Assembly (NCBI GenBank): GCA_022801735.1
Contig: JAAWSW010000031.1
Coordinates: forward strand, 1 to 14,221
Reading direction: 5' to 3'
Length of the DNA stretch: 14,221 bases
Source: Bacilli bacterium
GTDB taxonomy: Bacteria > Bacillota_I > Bacilli_A > RF39 > UBA660
Position numbers and translations under genes: made by a program. Positions 1 to 8,218 of the stretch are shown here, piece by piece. Numbering within the stretch: the stretch's first letter is position 1; each line of letters starts with the position of its first letter. The notes under the pieces were generated by a model. It saw only the letters and a program-made list of their open reading frames with translations, was not told the origin of the DNA and did not search any database.

Positions 1-14
1 CCCCCCCCCCCCCC
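1..14. repeat. Poly-C homopolymer run
   Basis: The window opens with 14 consecutive C residues, which is striking in such AT-rich DNA. It may be a true homopolymer tract, which could be slippage-prone, or an artefact at a contig end. No gene is visible between it and the first terminator at about 84. Bases 25-54 can form an imperfect stem (AGAAAAACAA against TTGTTTTCT with one bulge), which I do not call as a functional element. Confidence 0.6.
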
Positions 15-83
15 TACATAGTCAAGAAAAACAACTGATGAGGTCTTGTTTTCTCGTAAATGAGTGTAAAGTTATTTAGGTAT

Positions 84-106
84 TAAAAAAAGAACCAATG
101 GGTCCT
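84..106 (-). terminator. Rho-independent terminator of the priA-fmt operon
   Basis: On the minus strand AGGACC, loop CATT and GGTTCT form a 6-bp stem with one G-T pair, followed directly by a run of seven T. The stem begins inside the stop codon of the last gene of the operon, so transcription ends immediately after it. Confidence 0.8.
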
Positions 107-413
107 AAAATTTCTTTTTAACAAAAAATCTAATCATTAATACTTCAAATATAATATATACAATAATATAGATAACCATTATAATTTCATTAAACATTCC
201 AAGTTGAAAACTATTTATAATAGATGGAACATCAGCTGGAACAAAATCAAAGAAACTAAAAGCATCACTGCGTAAATAATTTGCTTTCAAATAAGTTACT
301 ATCCTTAAAAATATATCCACTATTACAACAAAATAAACACATGCGTTAAAATTCTTAAAGAAAAATATCACCGCAAATAAAGCAATTAAAAATATTATAA
401 GTTGTACTGTCAT
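105..413 (-). CDS. Small integral membrane protein of unknown function
   Basis: I do not recognise this 102-residue protein. It is almost wholly hydrophobic, with probable membrane segments at residues 3-20, 24-41 and 74-97. A loop at about 45-70 contains Asp, Phe and Pro, and the C-terminus is basic (KKKF). I chose the ATG at 413 over the in-frame ATG at 416 because the AGGAGG at 420-425 lies 6 nt from the first and only 3 nt from the second. The start region overlaps the TGA stop of the upstream gene (ATGATGA), so the two are probably translationally coupled. It is the last gene of the operon and is followed at once by a terminator. The coupling suggests that it works with the preceding membrane-anchored protein, which is an inference. 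Confidence 0.7.
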   Translation of the reverse strand: MTVQLIIFLIALFAVIFFFKNFNACVYFVVIVDIFLRIVTYLKANYLRSDAFSFFDFVPADVPSIINSFQLGMFNEIIMVIYIIVYIIFEVLMIRFFVKKKF

Positions 414-1111
414 CATTTACCTCCTACTATCTTATCAAAACCTTTAGTAAAATCATTAACCTCATTTATATTATAAAAATATAAAGTTAATACATAAGGT
501 TTATTATCATTAAATCTAAATATTCTATAGTTAGTTATATCTAAAACCACCTTATTAATTTCACCATCTTTTTTATAAACATTTAATAAAATATTATACG
601 TCATAGCCTTTGTTAAATCAGCATCTGTATCTATTTCATATAAATTAATAAAACGATCAAGCGGAACTACATATTGTGTATAGTCATTAATATCTGCACC
701 AGTAAGACCACCTAATAAATTATTAAGCATTTTAGTATTAATCTTAAGCCATCCTAAATCTAAATTCTGCTTAACCCCAGTATCCCCATTAATTAAATAA
801 ACATCATTATGATAATAATATCTATGGTTATTTAAAATAAACAAAATACTATCATCATGAACTTTTCCATTTAACTCATTACTACCTTGAACATAACTAA
901 ATTCATAACTCTTAATACTATCAAAATTAGTAGCCTTAGTTACAGTAGTATTAGAACTAACATTAGAAACTGCAGTTAATCTAACAAAGATTATCAACAC
1001 AGCCATAAAAATTAACCAAAAAACTAAAACCATTATAGAATGTGTTTTGGGATCATCCCAAAGTTCTCTAAACCTTTGTAATTTTTCACTCTCTTTTATT
1101 CTTTTAAACAT
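413..1111 (-). CDS. Single-pass membrane-anchored protein of unknown function
   Basis: This 232-residue protein has a short charged cytoplasmic N-terminus (residues 1-25), one membrane segment at about 26-46, and a soluble domain of roughly 185 residues. That domain is rich in Tyr, Asn and Asp and is probably outside the cell. No catalytic motif is apparent and I cannot name a family. The ATG follows AGGTGA with good spacing, and this ribosome binding site overlaps the fmt stop codon, leaving 7 nt between stop and start. The downstream 102-residue membrane protein overlaps its TGA stop. It is therefore the third gene of a tightly packed priA-fmt operon. Its topology resembles that of envelope-associated helper proteins, but the sequence shows nothing specific. 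Confidence 0.75.
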   Translation of the reverse strand: MFKRIKESEKLQRFRELWDDPKTHSIMVLVFWLIFMAVLIIFVRLTAVSNVSSNTTVTKATNFDSIKSYEFSYVQGSNELNGKVHDDSILFILNNHRYYYHNDVYLINGDTGVKQNLDLGWLKINTKMLNNLLGGLTGADINDYTQYVVPLDRFINLYEIDTDADLTKAMTYNILLNVYKKDGEINKVVLDITNYRIFRFNDNKPYVLTLYFYNINEVNDFTKGFDKIVGGK

Positions 1112-1118
1112 ACTTCAC

Positions 1119-2075
1119 CTACTTAAGAATCTTACCCACTAAATCCTTATGACCATTTACAAAATCACTAGCCTTCATCTTTCCTTTACCAGCAAGTTGA
1201 ATCTCTGTAAATATTACCTCACCATTTGAAACTTTTACCCCAAATCCATCAGGATATATAGCCATTATTTGTCCTGGATAACCTTCATCATATACATTTT
1301 CACCTTGACGACATTTCCAGACTTTCATTATCTTATCACCAAACACAGTATAGGCTCCTGGGAAAGAATTTAATCCTCTTACTTGATTTACAACTTGCTT
1401 CTTAGTTTTGTTAAAATCTAATTTTTCATCTTCTCTTTTAATAACAAAAGCATAAGTAGCAAGAGATTCATCTTGAACCATCCTACTATTAGTACCATCT
1501 AAAATGCTAGGTAAAGTTTTTAAAAGTAAACTAGTACCAACTGAACTTAATTTATCATGTAAAGAAGATGCCGTATCCTCATCCGTGATAATCACTTCTT
1601 CTTGTGAAATTATATCACCAGCATCCATAGCCTCAGCCATATACATAATTGTAATACCAGTTTTAGAATGGCCTTCAATAATAGCTCTATGTATAGGCGC
1701 ACCACCACGCAACTTTGGAAGTAATGAAGCATGAACATTAATACAACCTAATCTTGGTATTTGTAATAGTTCAAGTGGCAAAATTTGACCATAAGCACAT
1801 GTAATAATTAAATCAGGCTCTAAAGCATTAATTTCTTGAAGCGCCTCAGAAATTTTATTTGGTTGTAAACACAAAATATTATTTTCCATCGCAACTTCTT
1901 TAACTGGCGAAGGTCTAAGCTCACCACTTCTGCCAAATGGCTTATCTGGCTGAGTTACAATTGCCCTAACCTTATATTCACTAAGTAAACCTTTTAATAC
2001 AGGTACACTAAAATCAGGCGTTCCCATAAAAATAATAGTTGGTTCTTTTACAATATTAATTTTATCAAAATCCAT
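1119..2075 (-). CDS. fmt: Methionyl-tRNA formyltransferase
   Basis: Transfers a formyl group from 10-formyltetrahydrofolate to Met-tRNA(fMet) in the cytosol, allowing initiation with formylmethionine. The 318-residue length is normal for the family. The N-terminal formyltransferase fold starts with IIFMGTPDFSVPVL (residues 14-27). The active-site segment INVHASLLPKLRGGAPI (112-128) supplies Asn113 and His115, and DAGD at 151-154 supplies the catalytic Asp151, matching Asn106, His108 and Asp144 of the E. coli enzyme. The C-terminal tRNA-binding domain starts near residue 210. I chose the ATG at 2075 because a perfect AGGAGG at 2083-2088 stands 7 nt upstream. An in-frame ATG at 2108 would add 11 residues with no ribosome site. 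The gene follows priA by 57 nt, the same neighbourhood as in Bacillus, although no def gene lies between them here. Confidence 0.96.
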   Translation of the reverse strand: MDFDKINIVKEPTIIFMGTPDFSVPVLKGLLSEYKVRAIVTQPDKPFGRSGELRPSPVKEVAMENNILCLQPNKISEALQEINALEPDLIITCAYGQILPLELLQIPRLGCINVHASLLPKLRGGAPIHRAIIEGHSKTGITIMYMAEAMDAGDIISQEEVIITDEDTASSLHDKLSSVGTSLLLKTLPSILDGTNSRMVQDESLATYAFVIKREDEKLDFNKTKKQVVNQVRGLNSFPGAYTVFGDKIMKVWKCRQGENVYDEGYPGQIMAIYPDGFGVKVSNGEVIFTEIQLAGKGKMKASDFVNGHKDLVGKILK

Positions 2076-2106
2076 ACATATTCCTCCTCGCCTTACTCTA
2101 TACATC

Positions 2107-2115
2107 ATTTTACCA
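2107..2115 (-). promoter_or_regulatory. Possible extended -10 element before fmt
   Basis: On the minus strand the priA-fmt gap contains TGGTAAAAT, a TGn extended -10 with one mismatch to TATAAT, about 30 nt upstream of the fmt start. No convincing -35 element accompanies it. It could give fmt some independent transcription, but readthrough from priA is equally possible. Confidence 0.3.
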
Positions 2116-2132
2116 CAATTAAACCTAAATAA

Positions 2133-4289
2133 CTATAATTTTAACGGATTTAAATCGACTTCTACCATTACTTTACTATTAGTTTTATATTTATCATTAA
2201 CAAAATTAAGAGCCGAAATAATTTCACTAGTATTTTTAAACTTGATAATAATTCCTAGATAATAAGTATTATTAATTTTAGGAATGTTAAGAGCACTAGG
2301 GCCTAAAATAATATTATTAGGAATTTCTTTCCTTAAATAATAAGAAATCTTTGAAGCCTCATCATAAACCTTATCATAATCTTTTCCACTAATTTTAATA
2401 TGGCACAAATTATAATATGGTGGATACTTTAAAGTCTTTCTTATTTTAAGTTCTTCGCTATAAAAACTACTATAATCGTGTTTACTTGCACACACAATAC
2501 TATAATGATTCATATTAAATCCTTGAATTATAACTTCACCCTTTTTATCACCACGACCTGCCCTACCAGCAACTTGATTCAAAAGTTGAAAGGTTCTCTC
2601 TGCACTCCTAAAATCAGGAACATTTAAAGAACTATCACCATTTATAACAATAACTAAAGTTACATTAGAAAAATCAAGACCTTTAGAAATCATTTGCGTT
2701 CCAAGTAATACATTATATTTTCCATCCTTAAAATCATTAATAATACGTGCATGCGAGCCCTTATTTCTAGTCGTATCAACGTCCATTCTAACTACCTTAG
2801 CACCCGAAAAATTTTCTTTAAGTAGTTCCTCTAATTTTTCAGTTCCCATACCAAGCGAATTAATATTTTTACTATGACATTCTGGACACTCTAAAAATTT
2901 ATACGTTTTATAATCACAATAATGACATCTCATACTATTAGTGTTCTTATGATAAGTAAGTGGAATGTCACAATTAGGACACTTATGTGTAAAACCACAT
3001 TCCTTACAACTAATTACTGTTGAAAAACCACGACGATTAAGTAAAACAATTGCTTGATGCCCTTGATTTAAGCAATCAGTAAGTTTTTCTATAACTAAAG
3101 AAGAAAACACCCTATTTCCCTTTTTAAATTCATCTTTCATATCAACCAAAGAAACCAAAGGTAAATTATGATTAACACGTTCACTCATTTCTAAAAGTTC
3201 ATAAGTTCCCATCTTAGCCCTGGTATAACTTTCCACACTTGGTGTTGCACTACCTAAAATTAAAGGTATATTATAATTTTTACACCTCCAAATCGCCACA
3301 TCAATAGCACTATATTTAGGTAAATTCTCCTGTTTATAAGTAGCCGAATGTTCCTCATCAACAATAATAATACCTAAATTAGTAAAAGGTGCGAACACCG
3401 CACTCCTCGCCCCAATAACAATCGAAACTTCTCTATTTTCTATCTTACGCCATTCATCATACTTTTCACCATCACTAAGACCACTATGTAAAATAGCAAC
3501 CACTTTACCAAAATGTTTTTTAAAGATATTAACCATTTGCGGAGTCAAACTTATTTCAGGTACAAGTAAAATAACCTCTTTACCCGATTCAATTACTTTT
3601 TCAATAAGTTTAATATAAACTAAAGTTTTACCACTACCAGTAACTCCGTGTAATAAATAAGGTTTAAAATTAAATAAATCCACCTTAGAAAGAACATCCT
3701 TCTGACATTCAGTCAAAGGAAAATCAGTTTTTTCTATTTCTATATCATCAGAAAGACGATAAACCTCCTCTTTGATTTCCTTTATATATCCCTTTTCTAT
3801 TAAAGACTTAACTGTATAAGAAGATATACTAATAGCATCCTTCTTCAAAACTTTTCCATTATCTTTTATATAATTAAAAACCTCTTTTTGTTTATCGGTT
3901 TTCAAAACTGGATTATCATCACAAACAGTAAGATAACTAACATATTTTTTATTAATATTAAATCCGTTTTTAGCCTTTAAGGCACTAGGTAACATCGTTT
4001 GATAAGCTGTAATTAAAGGTGATAATGTTTTCTTGCTTATATACTTACCTAATTTTAACATTTCAGAATTTATAACCGGTTTTTCATCAATAACTGAAGT
4101 AATATTTTTAAGTTCATAATCAAAATTACCATCATCAAAAACATTCAAAACAAAACCTTCAAGATTACGTTTACCAAAAGGCACTAAAACTCTAACACCA
4201 ACAAATAATTTCATTCCATCTGGCACTCTATAAGTAAACGTTTTATCCACAGCCTTAGCCTTAATTTCAACTAATACTTCAGCATACAT
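2133..4289 (-). CDS. priA: Primosomal protein N' (replication restart helicase PriA)
   Basis: PriA is a superfamily 2 DNA helicase that recognises stalled forks and D-loops and reloads the replicative helicase. The 718-residue protein is somewhat shorter than the Bacillus enzyme. The N-terminal fork-binding part spans about residues 1-105. The helicase core shows Walker A GVTGSGKT (215-222), the DEEH box (311-314), GSATPS (346-351) and the VAGRAGRG motif VI (573-580). The zinc-binding insertion has all eight expected cysteines: C428, C431, C437, C440, C455, C458, C468 and C471. The family signature KYPPY is at 621-625. The ATG is preceded by AAGGTG at 4295-4300 with 5 nt spacing. It is the first gene of the operon that continues into fmt and two membrane protein genes. 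Confidence 0.97.
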   Translation of the reverse strand: MYAEVLVEIKAKAVDKTFTYRVPDGMKLFVGVRVLVPFGKRNLEGFVLNVFDDGNFDYELKNITSVIDEKPVINSEMLKLGKYISKKTLSPLITAYQTMLPSALKAKNGFNINKKYVSYLTVCDDNPVLKTDKQKEVFNYIKDNGKVLKKDAISISSYTVKSLIEKGYIKEIKEEVYRLSDDIEIEKTDFPLTECQKDVLSKVDLFNFKPYLLHGVTGSGKTLVYIKLIEKVIESGKEVILLVPEISLTPQMVNIFKKHFGKVVAILHSGLSDGEKYDEWRKIENREVSIVIGARSAVFAPFTNLGIIIVDEEHSATYKQENLPKYSAIDVAIWRCKNYNIPLILGSATPSVESYTRAKMGTYELLEMSERVNHNLPLVSLVDMKDEFKKGNRVFSSLVIEKLTDCLNQGHQAIVLLNRRGFSTVISCKECGFTHKCPNCDIPLTYHKNTNSMRCHYCDYKTYKFLECPECHSKNINSLGMGTEKLEELLKENFSGAKVVRMDVDTTRNKGSHARIINDFKDGKYNVLLGTQMISKGLDFSNVTLVIVINGDSSLNVPDFRSAERTFQLLNQVAGRAGRGDKKGEVIIQGFNMNHYSIVCASKHDYSSFYSEELKIRKTLKYPPYYNLCHIKISGKDYDKVYDEASKISYYLRKEIPNNIILGPSALNIPKINNTYYLGIIIKFKNTSEIISALNFVNDKYKTNSKVMVEVDLNPLKL

Positions 4290-4319
4290 ATTATCACCTT
4301 CTATATATCATGTAATTAA

Positions 4320-4348
4320 ATTGTAACAAACGATAGTTCGTGCGTCAA
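4320..4348 (-). promoter_or_regulatory. Sigma-A type promoter of priA
   Basis: On the minus strand TTGACG (4343-4348) is separated by exactly 17 nt from TACAAT (4320-4325), close to the vegetative consensus. The predicted transcript start near 4313 gives a leader of about 24 nt that includes the priA ribosome site. The spacer holds a near-perfect inverted repeat on the plus strand (ACAAAC, GATA, GTTCGT at 4326-4341), which could be an operator. That role is speculative. Confidence 0.8.
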
Positions 4349-4412
4349 TGTTTTTTATAAAGTTTCTTAAATCTGCTTAATTTTAAAAATATTCCCATGT
4401 AAATAAAACAAA

Positions 4413-4439
4413 AAACTAGTTTAAAAATTAAACTAGTTT
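4413..4439 (-). terminator. Terminator of mraY-tig
   Basis: A perfect 12-bp inverted repeat (AAACTAGTTTAA at 4413-4424 and its complement at 4428-4439) with a 3-nt loop lies 6 nt beyond the tig stop. On the minus strand it is followed by TTTTTGTTTT (counting the last stem bases). The stem is AT-rich, but its length and position fit a rho-independent terminator. Confidence 0.8.
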
Positions 4440-4445
4440 AATATA

Positions 4446-5702
4446 TTATTTTTCTTCCTTAAGAACATCCATAGCCTTACGCATTTCCAAATCATATTTA
4501 ATCATATCTAAGCCACCAAACATTTTAAGGAATTCATCTTTTTCCATTCCATATTTTTCAGCATATTCAACTGCTTGCTTATCAGCCTCTTCATCAGATA
4601 CTTCAATTTTTTCTGCTTTAGCGATTTCTTCAAGCATAAGTCTATAAGTAATTCTTTTATTAGCCTCTTCAGTCATTTGCTCTCTTAAAGCAGCCTCATC
4701 TGAATTTGTAAATTGATAAAACTGTTCTAAAGTAATACCTTGCATTTGTAAATTTTCAGCATATTGTTTAATCATACGATCTAATTCTTCTTCAGTCATT
4801 ACCTCTGGAATTTCAATTTCAGTATTTTTAGCAGCCTCATCAAGTAAAGCATCCATATATTTATTTTCAATTTCTGCTTCTTTATGCGCTACAATATTTT
4901 CTTTAATTTTTGACTCTAAAGTTTCTTTAGAATCAACACCTTCCATTGCTAAATCAGCAAAGAAGTCTTTATCAAATTCAGGAACTTTGATTTCTTTAAC
5001 TTCATGAACTTTAACTTTAAATACTGCATCTTTACCTTTTAATTCTTCTGCATGGTAATCAGCAGGGAAAGTAACATTAACATCTTTTTCCTCATCTGCT
5101 TTCACACCAATTAATTGTTCTTCAAACCCTGGAATAAACATTCCACTACCAATATTTAAAGAATAGTTTTCAGCCTTACCACCGTCAAATGGTACACCAT
5201 CAACAAATCCTTCAAAATCAATAATAGCAATATCACCATTTGCAATTGCATCTTCTTTTAAAACATTTTCAGCATATCTATTACGAATATTATTAATTGT
5301 ATCTTCAATTTCTTTATCAGTAACTTCTGCTTTTTCTTTTTCTACTTTTAAACCTTTATATTTACCTAATTTAACTTCAGGTCTTAAAGTTAATTCAAAA
5401 TTAAATACCACTTCTTTAGCATCAATGTTTTTAAAACTAATTTCAGGTCTAGCAACTAACTCACCTAAAACATCTTTATTTTCATCAAGCATTTTCATAT
5501 ATGCTTTTTCTACTACTAAATCAGCAGCATCAACATGTAAAGCCTCTTCACTATATTTTTTCATAACCATATCTTTTGGTGCTTTTCCAGGTCTAAAACC
5601 ATCTATTTTAATTTTTTTACTTACATTTTTATAAGCCTTTTCTATTGCCTCTTCCCATTCTTTACCATCAATTTTAACTTCTACTTCTTTTGTTCTACTC
5701 AT
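4446..5702 (-). CDS. tig: Trigger factor, ribosome-associated chaperone and peptidyl-prolyl isomerase
   Basis: Trigger factor binds the ribosome exit tunnel and shields nascent chains. This 418-residue protein has the ribosome-binding signature GFRPGKAP at residues 35-42. An FKBP-type isomerase domain follows at about 150-235 (YSLNIGSGMFIPGFEEQLIG at 180-199). The rest is a long charged helical C-terminal chaperone region. The ATG is set by AGGAGG at 5711-5716, 8 nt upstream. Compared with well-known trigger factors the N-terminus is about 10 residues short, beginning close to the first strand of the ribosome-binding domain, and no upstream start fits better. The gene lies 26 nt after mraY and probably shares its transcript. 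That partner is unusual, since tig is more often beside clpX or clpP. Confidence 0.97.
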   Translation of the reverse strand: MSRTKEVEVKIDGKEWEEAIEKAYKNVSKKIKIDGFRPGKAPKDMVMKKYSEEALHVDAADLVVEKAYMKMLDENKDVLGELVARPEISFKNIDAKEVVFNFELTLRPEVKLGKYKGLKVEKEKAEVTDKEIEDTINNIRNRYAENVLKEDAIANGDIAIIDFEGFVDGVPFDGGKAENYSLNIGSGMFIPGFEEQLIGVKADEEKDVNVTFPADYHAEELKGKDAVFKVKVHEVKEIKVPEFDKDFFADLAMEGVDSKETLESKIKENIVAHKEAEIENKYMDALLDEAAKNTEIEIPEVMTEEELDRMIKQYAENLQMQGITLEQFYQFTNSDEAALREQMTEEANKRITYRLMLEEIAKAEKIEVSDEEADKQAVEYAEKYGMEKDEFLKMFGGLDMIKYDLEMRKAMDVLKEEK

Positions 5703-5728
5703 AATTAATTCCTCCTATTATATAATTT

Positions 5729-6721
5729 TTAAATCCATACACCAAAGCCAACTGCAGCCATACTTAAGACTAAACCAACTGACCAGAATAAACGAACAAT
5801 GTCCACCTCAGACCAACCTAATTGTTCAAAATGGTGGTGTAATGGAGCCATTTTAAACACTTTTCTATGAAATTTTTTAATTGCAATTAACTGAATAATA
5901 ACACTAAGTGTTTCAATAATAAATACACCAGCAACTACACCTAAAGTAATTTCATGATTTGTAAGTATAGCAACACTACCAAGTACTGCACCAAGTGCAA
6001 GTGAACCTGTATCACCCATAAATACCTTTGCTGGATAACAATTATAAACTAAAAATCCAACTAAAGCACCTACAGTAAGGAAACAGAAAATAGCCAAATC
6101 TTCATTTCCTTGTGTCCATGGTGATCCCCAGCAAATAATACCAAAAGCAAATAAGGCAATTGCTGATAATCCCCCAGCAAGACCATCTAATCCATCAGTA
6201 ATATTAACTGAATTACTACTACCTACCAAAACAAATAACAAGAATGCTCCATAAAGCCATCCCATATCAATTTTAATTCCTAAAGTATGAATATCTAGTA
6301 CTGGCTCATTACCACTACTTAAATATATATAGAAAAATACTAAAGCGATTACTAATTGAGCAAATAATTTTACAAATATTGATAATCCTTTATTATTTCT
6401 TTTTCGAACAATTATATAATCATCTACATATCCAAGGATTGCATAAGCAACAAAGACAAATAAAACAATAAATAAATTAGCCGAAAAATGCATTTTACCC
6501 ATTAAAATTAAAACTATAGTAAGAAGTACAATTGGAATAATAAACATGATACCACCCATTGTAGGAGTACCCTGCTTAGACTGATGTCTTTCCCCTAAAG
6601 TCTTACTTACATTTTGTCCTAATTTTTCTCGCTTAAGCCATTTAACTACAAAATAACCAAAAGCAACAGTTACCACAAAACCTAACATAATTGTCATAAC
6701 CGCTTTAGCCAGTATTAGCAT
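5729..6721 (-). CDS. mraY: Phospho-N-acetylmuramoyl-pentapeptide transferase
   Basis: MraY moves phospho-MurNAc-pentapeptide from UDP to undecaprenyl phosphate, making lipid I on the inner face of the membrane. The 330-residue polytopic protein carries the family motifs: KQGTPTMGG (49-57), the Asp pair in GYVDDYIIV (D100, D101), NITDGLDGLAGG (173-184), FMGDTGS (234-240) and the histidine motif PLHHHFEQLGWSE (293-305). I chose the ATG at 6721, which has a GGAG site about 9 nt upstream. The longer in-frame TTG start at 6745 lies next to the promoter -10 and lacks a ribosome site. In the usual division and cell wall cluster mraY stands just before murD. Here murD lies upstream of mraY, with two unrelated genes between them. 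Confidence 0.97.
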   Translation of the reverse strand: MLILAKAVMTIMLGFVVTVAFGYFVVKWLKREKLGQNVSKTLGERHQSKQGTPTMGGIMFIIPIVLLTIVLILMGKMHFSANLFIVLFVFVAYAILGYVDDYIIVRKRNNKGLSIFVKLFAQLVIALVFFYIYLSSGNEPVLDIHTLGIKIDMGWLYGAFLLFVLVGSSNSVNITDGLDGLAGGLSAIALFAFGIICWGSPWTQGNEDLAIFCFLTVGALVGFLVYNCYPAKVFMGDTGSLALGAVLGSVAILTNHEITLGVVAGVFIIETLSVIIQLIAIKKFHRKVFKMAPLHHHFEQLGWSEVDIVRLFWSVGLVLSMAAVGFGVWI

Positions 6722-6746
6722 ATAATCACACTCCAAGCTAATCAAT

Positions 6747-6755
6747 ATTATACCA
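6747..6755 (-). promoter_or_regulatory. Extended -10 promoter of mraY-tig
   Basis: The minus strand reads TGGTATAAT: a perfect TATAAT at 6747-6752 with an upstream TGn extension. No good -35 is seen, but extended -10 promoters can act without one. The predicted start near 6740 gives a leader of about 20 nt carrying the GGAG ribosome site of mraY. Confidence 0.7.
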
Positions 6756-6788
6756 TTTTTTAAAAATATTTAAAATATATTTAAATAA

Positions 6789-6826
6789 AAAACTAATAAA
6801 ATATCCTAAGATAAATTATTAGTTTT
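6789..6826 (-). terminator. Terminator after the surface protein gene
   Basis: An 11-bp perfect inverted repeat (AAAACTAATAA at 6789-6799 and its complement at 6816-6826) with a 16-nt loop starts 6 nt beyond the stop codon. On the minus strand its 3' arm runs into TTTTTTATTTAA. It separates the surface protein transcript from the mraY promoter. Confidence 0.65.
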
Positions 6827-6832
6827 ATTTTT

Positions 6833-8092
6833 TTAATTAATAGTATATGGGTCTGTTCCTGTTCCGTTACCAGATATAGTTATATCTGATTTTAAATAAA
6901 GAACTGGATGAACTTCAAATTGACTATCAATTTCACTTTCTCCAATTGTACCTTCACTAGAAAATATAAAAGCACGATAATTATTAGAATCAAATGGTGA
7001 AATTGTCCATGCACGGTCTGTTGGTAACATATAATTAGTTGTTTTACATACTTCCTTATTATCAAAATGTAATTTCATAGAACCACATTGACTTGCATTA
7101 GTATTTGCCTTAATAAAATCACTTGGGTTTATTAAAGCAATATTTCCAGACCAAACTTTACTTGCTTCATGAGCCAATTGATTTGCAAAACCAGAATCTG
7201 TAGCACCATATATTGCTTCATCTACTACTGGACCAACATTCCATGAATGAGTTTGAATTAATTCCTTACTACTGGCATCTAAAGAATTATAATAATCATT
7301 ATTTAAATATTCATTTAATGTTACAGGTTTACCCCAATTATTATCAGCGGCTCCCCAATCACCCCATTGTTTATTTCCGATACTACCTTTTTTTATTAAT
7401 TTTAAAGTACCATCTGATTCAACAGAAATAATTCTCCATGGTTCATTATTAAAAGTTATATAATTTGCTGGATTTGCTCCTTTATATACATATCTTCCTG
7501 TTTCATATTCATCAGCATATAATCCATCTCCACTATCTGTTGCAGTGGCAATTAATTTCTCAGCAGCAGTCTGACTAACTACTCCGCTACCTTCTTTTTG
7601 TGAGTAATCTAGTGTTACTGTAAATGTTCCTTCTGTATTCTCTGGTTGCGAAGTTACGCTTGCTAAATACTCTACTTTTACTGTTAGTACTTTACTATCT
7701 CCTGCATTTAATTCACTTCCCTCTTCTAATCCACTTGAAGTAAATTTTATTGCTGGATTATTTGATTCTGTTAATGTTATTTTTTCTAATAATGCATTTA
7801 AGTTCCCTCTATTTTCTACTGTTATATCATACTCAATACTATCACCTGGGGAAACTAAGTTAGTTTTGAAAGTTGCAGTTAATGCTTCCCATGTTGGATC
7901 TTCTGCATTTGTTGCTGCTCCTACTATGTTTTTACTTTCTACATTAGTTATTAATATATTCCAGTTACTACTAATATTTGTTGTTCCTTTTATGTTTAGT
8001 ATACTACTAAAGGCTGCATATCCTACCGCCATTAATAGTACTACTGCACATAAACTTCCTATTATTATATTGTTCTTTTTCTTTTGTGTCAT
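6833..8092 (-). CDS. Secreted or surface protein with TasA/camelysin-like N-terminus and lectin-like C-terminal domain
   Basis: This 419-residue protein starts with a KKK cluster and a hydrophobic segment (residues 8-29, ending GYAAFSS), then LNIKGTTNISSNWNI. That arrangement resembles SipW-processed TasA/CalY-like proteins. Residues 45-165 look like an immunoglobulin-like beta sandwich (SPGDSIEYDITVENRG, then a TFTVTLDYSQ strand). After a linker, residues 205-419 form a second module with NYITFNNEPWRIISVESDG, two cysteines (C336, C349), HPVLYLKSDITISGNGTGTDPY near the end and many aromatic residues. From memory this matches modules seen in repeated surface proteins of uncultured Firmicutes (DUF6273 or C-lectin-like), a family-level guess. 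The ATG at 8092 has AAAGGA at 8101-8106, spacing 8. An ATG at 8101 would overlap that site. It is transcribed alone from its own promoter. Confidence 0.85.
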   Translation of the reverse strand: MTQKKKNNIIIGSLCAVVLLMAVGYAAFSSILNIKGTTNISSNWNILITNVESKNIVGAATNAEDPTWEALTATFKTNLVSPGDSIEYDITVENRGNLNALLEKITLTESNNPAIKFTSSGLEEGSELNAGDSKVLTVKVEYLASVTSQPENTEGTFTVTLDYSQKEGSGVVSQTAAEKLIATATDSGDGLYADEYETGRYVYKGANPANYITFNNEPWRIISVESDGTLKLIKKGSIGNKQWGDWGAADNNWGKPVTLNEYLNNDYYNSLDASSKELIQTHSWNVGPVVDEAIYGATDSGFANQLAHEASKVWSGNIALINPSDFIKANTNASQCGSMKLHFDNKEVCKTTNYMLPTDRAWTISPFDSNNYRAFIFSSEGTIGESEIDSQFEVHPVLYLKSDITISGNGTGTDPYTIN

Positions 8093-8148
8093 TGTGCACA
8101 TCCTTTCTTATTTTTTATAATGTCTATCTTTAGTAGTATTATATTTTT

Positions 8149-8177
8149 ATTATAAACTATATTTATTTGTTTTACAA
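8149..8177 (-). promoter_or_regulatory. Sigma-A type promoter of the surface protein gene
   Basis: On the minus strand TTGTAA (8172-8177) and a perfect TATAAT (8149-8154) are separated by 17 nt. The predicted start near 8142 leaves a leader of about 50 nt before the ATG at 8092. The promoter lies between the terminator of the phosphatase gene and this gene, making the gene monocistronic. Confidence 0.8.
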
Positions 8178-8218
8178 CTGCTTACAACCATAATACTTTA
8201 CACTTGATAAAATACCAT

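Noticed and set aside
25..54. Imperfect stem near the left edge as a terminator
   Set aside because: It has a bulge and no clean T run after it, and the clear terminator for the operon is at 84-106.
2075..2108. Longer fmt start at 2108
   Set aside because: It would place the perfect AGGAGG inside the gene. The ATG at 2075 is correctly spaced from it.
6833..7000. C-terminal end of the 419-residue surface protein as a second variable repeat
   Set aside because: It lacks the loss of A and the rise in G+C seen at 13812-13970, and its composition matches the neighbouring genes.
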